A stretch of 64,000 nucleotides of DNA from the NCBI GenBank assembly GCA_022452285.1, contig JAKUNG010000003.1:165470-229469 (forward strand). The letters run 5' to 3'. The notes below the pieces were generated by a model. That model worked only from the letters and a program-made list of their open reading frames with translations, did not search any database and had not been told where the DNA came from. Positions within the stretch are counted from its first letter, which is position 1, and each line of letters opens with the position of its first letter. Origin of the DNA: Terriglobia bacterium (GTDB lineage: Bacteria > Acidobacteriota > Terriglobia > Versatilivoradales > Versatilivoraceae). The translations under genes and the position numbers were made by a program. This document shows positions 49,891 through 59,629 of the stretch, piece after piece.

Positions 49891-51267
49891 CTATTTTTTT
49901 TCCAATACCATGGTTTCAGTTTCTAACCGTTTAAACATGACTTTGTACTGAACAGATCCGTCATCATCCCAATACTCAGTAGCAAGAGGACTATCAAAAC
50001 TCATGGGAATTAAACGCCAGATATTTGGTAAAACCATTAAGTTTTTTGTTTCAGGGGGACGCATGAGGTTGTACATGGTTGTTCCATTTTTAAAACGGGT
50101 CTTTAAAATGTAAGGAGGTTGTTGAGGAGGACGGTTCTGCTTGAGTTTTTCAAGAGCTTCCCGGTCTAGGGTCACACCTAGGCCAGGACGTTCTGAAACA
50201 CGCAGGAAACCATTAACCGGTTCCAGTCTTTCCTTCACTACATCAGAAGCATATATTTCGGAGGTCGTAACAAATGGTAGGCTTGCAGTTTTGAAAGCTG
50301 ACTGCATGTGAGAAACCATGGCTCGGCTAATTCCACCTCCTGCCCATTGCACAGTAAATGGCACATTTGTCGAAGCAAAGAGCCCGGCTCGTCGTATAAC
50401 TACACCAAGCTTAAGATGCCCAACAATATACCCATCAGCCGATTGTTTTAGTACATCAAAAGTATGTTGTATTCTGCTGCCATGTCTTAAAATTGGCAAC
50501 CGGATACTTTTCTTTAAATCAATGTAGGACTCGATGTCGTTCATCTGCTCCAAAGGATCTTCAAAGCACCCAGCGATAGGAGAGTGGGAAATCCGTTCCA
50601 CCAAGTCAGGGTTATGGCCGTAATGGCCGAAATGCGTGAGGTCAAAATGAAGTTTAAACCCTCGTGGGGCCACACGTTCCATGGCTTCCAGTTGATCAAA
50701 AACATTTTCAAAAGGAGAGAGGTGATACTTCATCCAGGTGTAACCCATAGCTGAGTATTTTTCAACTACTTGGGCCATTGCATCAGGCCGGGTTGACACC
50801 GTCCAGGAACTGATGGGCACCCAGCGGCGGTATCTTTGTCCAAAAAGCTTATAGACTGGTATCCTGGCTGCCTTACCCATCAGATCGTACATTGCCTTGG
50901 CCATTGGCTTCGATAATTCATCTCCGACCCAGTCAAAGGGACTGGTTCCTATATATTTATCTAAAACATCCTGAGGTTCATCTCGACCTTCGCCTAGCCC
51001 GTAAAAACCTTTGTTTGTATGTGCAACATAAATAGTTCGTGGTCTGGGTCCATAAAAATGATTGAGCTGATGCTGTTGCCAAGGAACATAATTGGGATGG
51101 ATTTTATGTTTTTCCACATCAGTGACTATGAGGGGGCCATTGACCGAGTCAGAGGTTTTCTTAGCAGCGAGTGCCGCTTTCCAAGGTCTTACTACAGCAG
51201 TTGAACCAATTAAACTTGCTATCCCTGTTGTTAAAAACTGCCGACGATTTTGGCCTTTGTTTTCCAT
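49891..51267 (-). CDS. Enolase-superfamily (mandelate racemase/muconate lactonizing-like) protein with Tat signal
   Basis: NRRQFLTTGIASLIGS; YTWMKYHLSPFENV; LHFDLTHFG; GCFEDPLEQMNDIESYIDLKKSIRLPIL. Confidence 0.8.
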   Translation of the reverse strand: MENKGQNRRQFLTTGIASLIGSTAVVRPWKAALAAKKTSDSVNGPLIVTDVEKHKIHPNYVPWQQHQLNHFYGPRPRTIYVAHTNKGFYGLGEGRDEPQDVLDKYIGTSPFDWVGDELSKPMAKAMYDLMGKAARIPVYKLFGQRYRRWVPISSWTVSTRPDAMAQVVEKYSAMGYTWMKYHLSPFENVFDQLEAMERVAPRGFKLHFDLTHFGHYGHNPDLVERISHSPIAGCFEDPLEQMNDIESYIDLKKSIRLPILRHGSRIQHTFDVLKQSADGYIVGHLKLGVVIRRAGLFASTNVPFTVQWAGGGISRAMVSHMQSAFKTASLPFVTTSEIYASDVVKERLEPVNGFLRVSERPGLGVTLDREALEKLKQNRPPQQPPYILKTRFKNGTTMYNLMRPPETKNLMVLPNIWRLIPMSFDSPLATEYWDDDGSVQYKVMFKRLETETMVLEKK

Positions 51268-51634
51268 ATTTTTAATCCAGATTAATCCTGATTGGGAATG
51301 AATATAAATTCATCTCGCCTTTACTAAGATAATTGCTAAGTATAGTCAATTACTATTCTACTAGAATCATTGCATCGTGTTTAGTAGAAACATCTTTATT
51401 CAAATCGTTCTATGATTATATCCCTAAAAATACAGGAAAGAATTGGTTTTCCGAACTAAATTATCTTAATTTATCTTGGATCTGATACGTGGACCATTAG
51501 CCCTGACCTAATTTTCCAAATCTTCAGGTCAATAGAAGTAGTTCTGGTATGCTATGCTCAAATGATTAAAGGATTCTTTCACTCTATCTTTCACTAACTG
51601 CATCAGTATTTCACGTAATGGAGGGTAAGCAGAA

Positions 51635-52753
51635 ATGAAAATTGACCGCATTGAGGTTAAAGTAATTGGACCTCAAGTTCAACGCTTTACCTGGTCCCAC
51701 GATTTACCAGAACAATATACGACAAATACCATTGTTCGCATTTTTACCGATGAAGGAATCGAGGGATTTGCTGGCGTTTCTAACTATACTTCTTATAGTT
51801 ATGATAAATATACAGCGGAGACACTCAAACATATGATTCCAGCCCTTATTGGTAAGAATCCCTTGCAGCGTGAAACTTTATGGAAAAGCCTATTCTCGAG
51901 GGTATTTCCACTTTCACCAGGAGCCTTAGCAGTTGTGGATACAGCCCTTTGGGATCTTTTAGGCAAGGTATCTAATCTGCCAATCTATCAACTTTTGGGT
52001 GGGGCACGAGACTACATTCCTTCCTATGCAAGCACCCCACTTTTCAAAGATGTCCCAGCTTATCTAGACTTTGTTGATGAAATGCTGGATCAAGGATTTA
52101 AAGCGATAAAGTTTCATTGTTGGTGCATACCAGAAAAAGATTTGGAACTAGCTTTTGCAGCTCGTAAGAAATATTCCGCTTCTAAAGTTGCCTTCATGTT
52201 AGATGTAGAGAACAACTATGACTGGCAAAGTGCTTTGAAAGTGGCACGAGAATTAGAAGACCTTGAATTCACCTGGTTTGAAGCGCCACTGATGGATTAT
52301 GACTTTGAAGGGTATCAGAAATTGACCAGTTCTGTTGACATTCCTGTCCTGCCCTCGGGTAACTGGATTCAGGATCTACCATCATTTAAACGAGCTTTGG
52401 ACCTGTCTGCCTGGACTGCTGCCCGGACTGATATAACAGTTTGTGGTGGTTTAACTCCTACTCGTAAGGCTCTTGCATTAGTTGATGCGGCGGGAATGAA
52501 ATGCGAGATAATGTCTTGGGGCAACACATTGGTTTCAGCAGCTAATCTACATCTGATGCTGGGTTTAAATCATTCCACCTATTTTGAACAGGCTGTGCCC
52601 TATGAGCCTTACGAGTATGGGATGAAAGATGTGATTCGGACTCAGTCGGATGGAATGGTTCGTGCACCAAAAGGACCTGGATTGGGTTTTGAAGTCGACT
52701 GGAACCTAATGAATGAAGCTAGTATATTTGCTTTTGATAGTAATTCTCTGTAG
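51635..52753 (+). CDS. Enolase-superfamily (mandelate racemase/muconate lactonizing) enzyme
   Basis: GFKAIKFHCWCIP; FMLDVENNYDW; FTWFEAPLMDYDFEGYQKL; DITVCGGLTPTRKALALVDAAGM. Confidence 0.88.
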   Translation: MKIDRIEVKVIGPQVQRFTWSHDLPEQYTTNTIVRIFTDEGIEGFAGVSNYTSYSYDKYTAETLKHMIPALIGKNPLQRETLWKSLFSRVFPLSPGALAVVDTALWDLLGKVSNLPIYQLLGGARDYIPSYASTPLFKDVPAYLDFVDEMLDQGFKAIKFHCWCIPEKDLELAFAARKKYSASKVAFMLDVENNYDWQSALKVARELEDLEFTWFEAPLMDYDFEGYQKLTSSVDIPVLPSGNWIQDLPSFKRALDLSAWTAARTDITVCGGLTPTRKALALVDAAGMKCEIMSWGNTLVSAANLHLMLGLNHSTYFEQAVPYEPYEYGMKDVIRTQSDGMVRAPKGPGLGFEVDWNLMNEASIFAFDSNSL

Positions 52754-52852
52754 TCAATTTTCCCAATTTAATTTCAATGTCAGCAAGTAGCTCATTTGTT
52801 CAACTCTCGCTAAAGGTAAGAAGATTTAACCCATTATTTAGAATGAGGTCCG

Positions 52853-53980
52853 ATGTCATTAGATTCCAAATTTGAAGTGATTGTAGTAGGTGGTGGTGCT
52901 ATTGGTTGTACCATTGCCTACTACCTGCGGTCAGAAGGGTTTAAGGTAGCCTTAGTTGATAAGGGTCCGATTGGTTTTGAGGCATCTTGGGCCTCAGCAG
53001 GCATTGTAGGTCCCGGAACCTTCCTGGGAGGTAATTCTTGGTTTAAGCCAGCAACCAAGATGTCAAAAAAACTGTACGATGATCTCAATCAAGCACTTCA
53101 TGAAGAAACAGGACAACTGGTGGAATACGGGGGACAGGGTACTCTAACTTTAGCCTTTAATGCAGAGGAGGTTGATGGGATCCAACAATACGTAAAAAAA
53201 CAAAAGGGAGATGACGTGCCCACAGAAATTCTGATGGGTGTAGAAGCTCGTCAACGGGAACCATCCTTACCCGAAAATCTTCTTGCTGCAATGTTAAGGC
53301 CTGATGGACGATTCTTGGATGCTCGAAACTATACGTTAACCATAGCCAAGGCAGCAGAAATAAAAGGAGTGCGGATGATACAAGGATGGCCAGTTACAGA
53401 ATTTCTATGGGAAAAATCAAGAATAGCAGGAGTCAAATCTGGATTTAGCAGTCTAATAGCGGACTGGGTTATAAATGCTGCTGGAGCATGGGGAGGTGAA
53501 TTAGATCCAAAACTCGTTCTGCCAATTTTCCCGGATCATGGACAAATTATGGCTCTAAAAGGTCCAGTAAATGGTCTAAGGCATACCTTATGTCGTTGGA
53601 ACCAATCTGGGTACATAACTCCCCGAGTAGACGGCCGAGCCTTAGTTGGAGCTACCCATGAACAAATCGGCTTCCAAAAAATGATTACACCGATGGGACT
53701 AAGGGTTTTATCTGATATCACGAAAAGAGTATTACCCGAGTTAAGTGATAGAAAAATCTTGGATATTTGGTCAGGTTTGCGTCCCGCTACCAAAGACGGT
53801 TTACCCGTCATTGGACCAGACTACCGAACAACTGGCGGTTATCTATGGGCTACTGGACATTCGAGTAGTGGTATGATGCAGGCACCAGCTACTGCAAAAG
53901 TAATCGTAGATCTGGTTTCCAATAAAAAACCTAGAATTCCCATAGAGGAAGTAAGTGTTAACCGATTCATAAAAGTGTAG
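52853..53980 (+). CDS. FAD-dependent oxidoreductase, DAO/glycine-oxidase (ThiO-like) family
   Basis: FEVIVVGGGAIGCTIAYYLRSEGFKVALVDKGPIGFEASWASAGIVGPG; DIWSGLRPATKDGLPVIGPDYRTTGGYLWATGHSSSGMMQAPATA. Confidence 0.9.
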   Translation: MSLDSKFEVIVVGGGAIGCTIAYYLRSEGFKVALVDKGPIGFEASWASAGIVGPGTFLGGNSWFKPATKMSKKLYDDLNQALHEETGQLVEYGGQGTLTLAFNAEEVDGIQQYVKKQKGDDVPTEILMGVEARQREPSLPENLLAAMLRPDGRFLDARNYTLTIAKAAEIKGVRMIQGWPVTEFLWEKSRIAGVKSGFSSLIADWVINAAGAWGGELDPKLVLPIFPDHGQIMALKGPVNGLRHTLCRWNQSGYITPRVDGRALVGATHEQIGFQKMITPMGLRVLSDITKRVLPELSDRKILDIWSGLRPATKDGLPVIGPDYRTTGGYLWATGHSSSGMMQAPATAKVIVDLVSNKKPRIPIEEVSVNRFIKV

Positions 53981-54122
53981 AAACCTTTGAAAATAAATTA
54001 GGTCCATTATAATGAGTGATTTAAAATACTACAGATATAGTAGATATCTTCCTAGATGACCCCTTGACAGTGTAAATAATAGGTGATTTTCGAACAAGAA
54101 CAGAAAGCGGATCAGAAAATCT

Positions 54123-55253
54123 CTATTCCCTTTCTGAAGAATCTTTTTTGGACTGAAGTGTGCTGTCTGGGGGAGAGAATACTAGAGGATTTTGGTCTAC
54201 TGAAGGCAAAGGAGAAGTTGCAGTTGGGTTTTCAGAGCTAAGTAGAATTGCAATCCACCGTGTTTCTTCATTGCTATCCAGCGCTATTTTAACTGTCATG
54301 GTTAAAGGGACAGAAAGAAGCATTCCAACTGGTCCTAAAACCCATCCCCAAAAAACTAACGAAAGAAAGACCACTAATGTCGATAATCCTAAACCTCGGC
54401 CCACGAACCGAGGTTCTATAATACTGCTGAAGATGAAGTTTATTACTAAATAACCCAGAGCAACCAGTAAAGCAGTTCCATGACCTAACTGAATAAGGGC
54501 TAATAGTACCACTGGAATTGTAGCGAGTATTGAGCCGATAGTAGGCACGTAGTTAAGTAGAAAGGCCAATAACCCCCACAATAACGGAAAATCAACACCA
54601 AGAACTGCCACCCAACTTGCTGCTAGAAGTCCAGTGGCTGCACTTACAGATGTCTTGATGGCAAGATAACGCTGCACTGCATTTGTAAATTCTTTGAAGG
54701 CTGGAAGCGAAGCTTCGGGATTTCCTTTAATAGACCGAAGTTTAGTGGGAAAGCTGGAAACCTCAAGAAGAATAAAAATAACTACAATCATTATCAGAAA
54801 GGTATTCGTGAGAACACTCCCTAAGCCAGCTAGTAAGGTAGCAACCAGTTGCATGACTGCGCCTGGATTAACTATTTCTTTTAATTGGGAGCTAGAAAGG
54901 TAGATTCCTCTTATTTCTAGCCAAGAAAAAAGGTCTGTCATTTGTTGTTGAAGACGTTGTTGATAGAATGGCAATTCTTGAGAAAAGTTATTGAGTGAAG
55001 TTCCTAATACAGCAGTAATCATAAAACCGATTCCCAGAATCACTAGAACTACGAGTATGATGGAAAGAAATGAGGGAACGCCTCTTTTTTTTAACCAGAA
55101 AACAGGAGAAGTGCCAATAATAGCAATAAAAATTGCTACTAGAAAAGGGACGATGATTGCTGCTGCCTCTCTCATGCCTGCAATTATTATGACTACTGCA
55201 GCAGTAACAATAGCAATCCGGGCAGTCCCGACTTGGTTTCCTTTTTCGTTCAT
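54123..55253 (-). CDS. AI-2E family transporter (PerM-like)
   Basis: Multi-TM; VDFPLLWGLLAFLLNYVPTIGSILATIPVVLLALIQLG; EPRFVGRGLGLSTLVVFLSLVFWGWVLGPVGMLLSVPLTM. Confidence 0.92.
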   Translation of the reverse strand: MNEKGNQVGTARIAIVTAAVVIIIAGMREAAAIIVPFLVAIFIAIIGTSPVFWLKKRGVPSFLSIILVVLVILGIGFMITAVLGTSLNNFSQELPFYQQRLQQQMTDLFSWLEIRGIYLSSSQLKEIVNPGAVMQLVATLLAGLGSVLTNTFLIMIVVIFILLEVSSFPTKLRSIKGNPEASLPAFKEFTNAVQRYLAIKTSVSAATGLLAASWVAVLGVDFPLLWGLLAFLLNYVPTIGSILATIPVVLLALIQLGHGTALLVALGYLVINFIFSSIIEPRFVGRGLGLSTLVVFLSLVFWGWVLGPVGMLLSVPLTMTVKIALDSNEETRWIAILLSSENPTATSPLPSVDQNPLVFSPPDSTLQSKKDSSERE

Positions 55254-55442
55254 ATTTTCTGTTCGTCGAATGTTTTTATTTTCTTATCAACTTTATATTT
55301 ACTGGCCAACTTTCAAAACTTAGTTGGAACTAAACTCATTTCTGGGTAAGACTATTAATTTTTCACGAAATGTTTAAATCTCTAATTAACTGGTAATATT
55401 ATTTTAGTTTTGCTTGTCCTTATTTTTAGGGAAATAAGGACA

Positions 55443-55481
55443 ATGTTCATACCAGTTTGTATTGTAACAGGCTTTCTAGGC
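55443..55481 (+). pseudogene. Possible truncated 5' end of a CobW/P-loop GTPase gene
   Basis: ATG preceded by TAAGGA reads MFIPVCIVTGFLG then IVI*; resembles the CobW/G3E N-terminus (IPVxxxTGFLGSGKTT), cut exactly before SGKTT. Confidence 0.35.
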
Positions 55482-55554
55482 ATAGTGATATAGATACAAG
55501 TGTTTCGTCAAAAATTATTGTTGAAGAGTAATAATAAAGCTTAAATTAAATGCT

Positions 55555-56886
55555 ATGAGCAAAAAAAACAACAAGAGAATAATTTTTGGTTGGTGCATGT
55601 ATGATTGGGCCAATTCTGCTTATATTACCACTGTGGCCACTGGAATTTTGCCGGCTTATTTTGCCGGAGAAGTAGTTGGCCCCGAAGGTATTAAAATTGG
55701 TAATACAGGATATAGTGCTACTACTCTTTGGGGGTTTAATGTTGGTTTTGCGGCCCTGATATCACTTTGTTTAGGTCCGATATTAGGAGCTATAAGTGAT
55801 ATTTCGTTTACGAAAAAGAAGTTTCTCTTGGGGTTTGCGTACACTGGTTCGTTGTTTAGTAGCTTGATTTATTTTTGCCAAGAAGGTGATGTTTTTAAGG
55901 CATTATCTTTTTTTTTGGTAAGTCAGGTGGCATTTATTTGTGCCAATGTTTTTTACGATGCTTTCTTGCCACAAATTTCTTCTGAAGAAAAAATAAACTT
56001 GGTTTCTGGTAAGGGATATTCCTACGGCTATTTGGGGGGTGGAATTCAGTTTGGATTATCTTTAGTCCTAATCCTTGTTCACAAATCCTTTGGAATATCG
56101 CAGAATCTCGCTGCTAGATTGGGAATAGTACTAGCAGGGTTTTGGTGGGCTGGATTTTCTCTTTTTACAGCTAAGTACCTACCTGAAGATCCTCTTGGGA
56201 AAAAGATTGTAAGAGGGTCCTTTTATAAATTAGGATTGCTTGACAACCTAAAAAAGGGTATTGCAAGGACTTTAAAGACAATACAACTCTTGTGTAGATA
56301 TCATCACTTGTTAGTCTTTCTTTTAGCTTTTATGTTTTATAACGATGGAATTCAGACAGTAATTAATATGTCAATAATCTATGGTAAGGATGAACTAGGT
56401 TTAAAGACTAAGGATCTCATGGTTACCCTTTTTATTGTGCAAGCTGTTGCAGCATTAGGGGCTAATTTTTTCAGTAGGTTATCTTATTGGTTGGGCACAA
56501 AAAACACCCTGGTGTTGACACTGCTAATCTGGTCTACGGTAGTAATTTATGCCTACTTTATTAGGAATACGACGGAATTTTTTTTGCTAGGAATAATGGT
56601 CGGTTTAGTTTTAGGTGGTTCTCAGTCTCTAAGTCGATCCTTTTACGGCGCCATGATTCCAGAGAGAGCAAGTGGAGGGTTTTTTGGGTTCTACGCTTTG
56701 TTTAGTAGGCTTTCAGGAGTTTTAGGTCCGTGGGTTTTTTCTGGGGTGACGCTTTTGTCTGGATCAGCTCGTACTGCAATTTTGTATTTGCTGATATTTT
56801 TTGTTTTAGGAATAGTCCTTTTGTTGTTTGTTGATGAAAGGGAATTCAAAAGAATCAATGTCAAGGGTTGCATTGAGTTGTATTGA
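55555..56886 (+). CDS. MFS transporter, UMF1/Atg22-like family
   Basis: FGWCMYDWANSAYITTVATGILPAYFA N-terminal signature; GGSQSLSRSFYGAMIPERASGGFFGFYALFSRLSGVLGP. Confidence 0.9.
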   Translation: MSKKNNKRIIFGWCMYDWANSAYITTVATGILPAYFAGEVVGPEGIKIGNTGYSATTLWGFNVGFAALISLCLGPILGAISDISFTKKKFLLGFAYTGSLFSSLIYFCQEGDVFKALSFFLVSQVAFICANVFYDAFLPQISSEEKINLVSGKGYSYGYLGGGIQFGLSLVLILVHKSFGISQNLAARLGIVLAGFWWAGFSLFTAKYLPEDPLGKKIVRGSFYKLGLLDNLKKGIARTLKTIQLLCRYHHLLVFLLAFMFYNDGIQTVINMSIIYGKDELGLKTKDLMVTLFIVQAVAALGANFFSRLSYWLGTKNTLVLTLLIWSTVVIYAYFIRNTTEFFLLGIMVGLVLGGSQSLSRSFYGAMIPERASGGFFGFYALFSRLSGVLGPWVFSGVTLLSGSARTAILYLLIFFVLGIVLLLFVDEREFKRINVKGCIELY

Positions 56887-56998
56887 TGCAATTTCTAATT
56901 AAAATTATCTCGTTTATTGATTTGAATTCAGGGATAAGAAAAAATTGTGCAACAAAATGGTATTGGATTGAAGATAATAATTTGAAAGGAATATATCT

Positions 56999-58483
56999 AT
57001 GCGTATTGCAATTGGGGGAATAGAACATGAGAGTAGTAACTTCGCGCTTTTAGAAACCCCTTTCGAGGCCTTCTTTGGACACTCTCGTTCCTGTCAACCT
57101 AAGGAGCTACTAACTAGGACTGGTGAAATAAATACGATCATTGATGGATTCATAAAGGGACTTCGTCTCGAGGGGGTTGAAATTGTGCCACTTGGATGGT
57201 TCCATGCTCCATCAGGAAGACAACCGACAAGAGGAACCCATGAGGCGGTTAAGGAATCCTTGCTAGCTCCTCTGCGCAATTCTATGCCAGTTGATGGCGT
57301 TCTCCTGAGTTTGCATGGTGCCTACTCAGCAGAAACTGTAGATGATGCAGACGGTGACATACTTCAATCAGTCCGAGCAGTAGTAGGTAGAGCTTGTCCA
57401 GTCATAGCTGTGCACGACCTTCATTGTAACATTGGAAAAACAATGGTGGAGAATGCCACTGCTCTTATAGTAGAGGATACTTACCCTCATGTAGACATGT
57501 CCGAAAGGGGTGTAGAAGCTGCTAACATGATGATTCAAACCATTAGAGGAGAGGTGCGTCCTACTTTAGGCTGGTGTCCAATTCCGCTTTTTTGGTCTGC
57601 AGAGAAAATGATTACCTCAGAAGAGCCAATGAGCTTAGCCATAGAGCAGCTCTTGGAACTTGAGAAGCATCCTGATGTTTTGACAGCCAGTATTGGTGTT
57701 GGTTACCAGTGGGCAGATGTGAATTGTGCCGGAGCAGCTACTTTGGTTGTTACTGACGGTGATTCTGCCGCTGCTCAGAAAAAAGCGGAGGATTTGGCTC
57801 AGTGGATCTGGATACGACGAGATTGTTGGCAGCGAGAGCTGCTCTCTGCTGGTCAAGCTTTGATCGAAGGAGAAAAAATAGCTAAATATCCAATCATCTT
57901 AGCAGATCAAGCTGACAATTCTGGTGGAGGTGCTCCAAGTGACAGTACAGAGATTCTACGTTTGTTTATCGAACAAAATCTTAAAAACGCAGCTGTTCTT
58001 TATATTGCAGATCCTGAAACCGCTGACAAAGCAACTGAAGCTGGTAAGGGACAAATAGTTGAAGTAGAAGTTGGTGGCAAATCCCATGCTACCCAAGGAC
58101 CCCCAGTATCAATGAGAGCAGAGGTTCTTGCTGTTAGCGACGGACGTGTTGTTTGTGATGGTCCAATGTTTGCTGGATTAGAGGTTGATCATGGGAAGTC
58201 GGTTTTGCTTAAGCAAGGTGGGATTTATGTAATAGTTATTTCTTTAGCTCATCAACCAGTTGATCTTGCATTTCCACGAAGTCTAGGGTTGGACTGTGGC
58301 AGCATGCAGTATATTTGTGTGAAGTCTACAGGTCATTTTCGTAGTGGTTTTGGTCCTATAGCTGGTTCCATTTTTAATGTTGATGCAGCCGGTATCTTCA
58401 CTCAAGATTTTAGTAAAATCCCTTTTACAAGACTGGGAAGAGATATTTACCCAATGAATCCAAAAACCTGTTTTTTGATTTAA
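56999..58483 (+). CDS. M81-family metallopeptidase (MlrC-like)
   Basis: MRIAIGGIEHESSNFA; SLHGAYSAETVDDADGDIL; VIAVHDLHCNI; PIILADQADNSGGGAPSDSTEIL. Confidence 0.92.
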   Translation: MRIAIGGIEHESSNFALLETPFEAFFGHSRSCQPKELLTRTGEINTIIDGFIKGLRLEGVEIVPLGWFHAPSGRQPTRGTHEAVKESLLAPLRNSMPVDGVLLSLHGAYSAETVDDADGDILQSVRAVVGRACPVIAVHDLHCNIGKTMVENATALIVEDTYPHVDMSERGVEAANMMIQTIRGEVRPTLGWCPIPLFWSAEKMITSEEPMSLAIEQLLELEKHPDVLTASIGVGYQWADVNCAGAATLVVTDGDSAAAQKKAEDLAQWIWIRRDCWQRELLSAGQALIEGEKIAKYPIILADQADNSGGGAPSDSTEILRLFIEQNLKNAAVLYIADPETADKATEAGKGQIVEVEVGGKSHATQGPPVSMRAEVLAVSDGRVVCDGPMFAGLEVDHGKSVLLKQGGIYVIVISLAHQPVDLAFPRSLGLDCGSMQYICVKSTGHFRSGFGPIAGSIFNVDAAGIFTQDFSKIPFTRLGRDIYPMNPKTCFLI

Positions 58484-58693
58484 GTTTAAAGATCTTTTTT
58501 ACTCTGTTGTAGTCTTAGTAGTGATGTGATGGTTAGGCAATCTAGAGTTTTCGGAATTATCTACAATCTATCCTATAGATAAATTACTTAATTCAAGATA
58601 TAGTTAGCATAAAGAAAGCTTATGGTAAAAATTGCAGGTGCCAATCTTAATTATAGTTTAGTTAATGAAATTTTACTTTGTCTTGGTTAAATT

Positions 58694-59605
58694 ATGAATC
58701 TTGACCAAATCCGTAATTTCCACGCAGTTGCTGTGCACAAGAGTTTCACAATAGCAGCAGAGAAGCTTTTTCGTACACAACCAGCTATAAGCACTCAAGT
58801 TAGAATGCTGGAGGAAGAGCTGGCAGCTAAACTTTTTGACCGGATTGGCAAAAAAGTATTCCTGACACGAGCAGGGGATGTCCTTTTTACCTATGCAGAG
58901 CGACTTTTAAGCCTACATGATGAAGCAAAACTTGCAGTTACGGATCTTAATACTTCTCCAAAGGGGAAAATTGTAATAGGTGCAAACGAGGCTACTTTTC
59001 TTTATGTATTACCAGAAATCTTTTCGATATTTAAAGATAAATATCCTAATGTACAGATTAGTATCTATCGTAACTTCACAAAAAAAGTTCTTGAAAAGGT
59101 TAAAACCAATCAGTTAGATTTTGGGATTGTAACTCTTCCTATTCCTGGGGATGAGTTAAATATTTTGCCAATTTCTACGGAGGAGTTGTGGCTTATAACC
59201 GAACCCAATCATCCGTTAAACAAAAAATTGTCTTGTGAAATCAACGATCTTATTCCATACCCCTTGATTTTCCATTCGGCAGGCACCACTCGAGAACGTT
59301 TAGTGAAGCGTTTTGGTGACTTGTGGGACAAGCTTAATATTTCAATGGAATTAGCTAGTATTGAAACTATAAAAAAGTTTGTATCTATTGGAATGGGGAT
59401 TTCAATTGTTCCAAAGAGTTATGCAGAAAAGGAGCAGAAGGAGGGGGTGCTCCATTTGCAACCAATAAAAAGTTTAAATCTGATTAGAGAACTGGGTGTT
59501 ATCCATAGGAAAAATCGCTATCTCTCTCGAGCGTGTATTACCTTTCTTGAGGTTATAAAAGAATCGATGAACTGTATACCGAGTTCTTATGCTAATAATG
59601 ATTGA
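58694..59605 (+). CDS. LysR-family transcriptional regulator
   Basis: N-terminal HTH MNLDQIRNFHAVAVHKSFTIAAEKLFRTQPAISTQVRMLEEELAAKLFDRIGKKVFLTRAG. Confidence 0.95.
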   Translation: MNLDQIRNFHAVAVHKSFTIAAEKLFRTQPAISTQVRMLEEELAAKLFDRIGKKVFLTRAGDVLFTYAERLLSLHDEAKLAVTDLNTSPKGKIVIGANEATFLYVLPEIFSIFKDKYPNVQISIYRNFTKKVLEKVKTNQLDFGIVTLPIPGDELNILPISTEELWLITEPNHPLNKKLSCEINDLIPYPLIFHSAGTTRERLVKRFGDLWDKLNISMELASIETIKKFVSIGMGISIVPKSYAEKEQKEGVLHLQPIKSLNLIRELGVIHRKNRYLSRACITFLEVIKESMNCIPSSYANND

Positions 59606-59629
59606 GGTTAAACAAATAAAAAATCAGCT

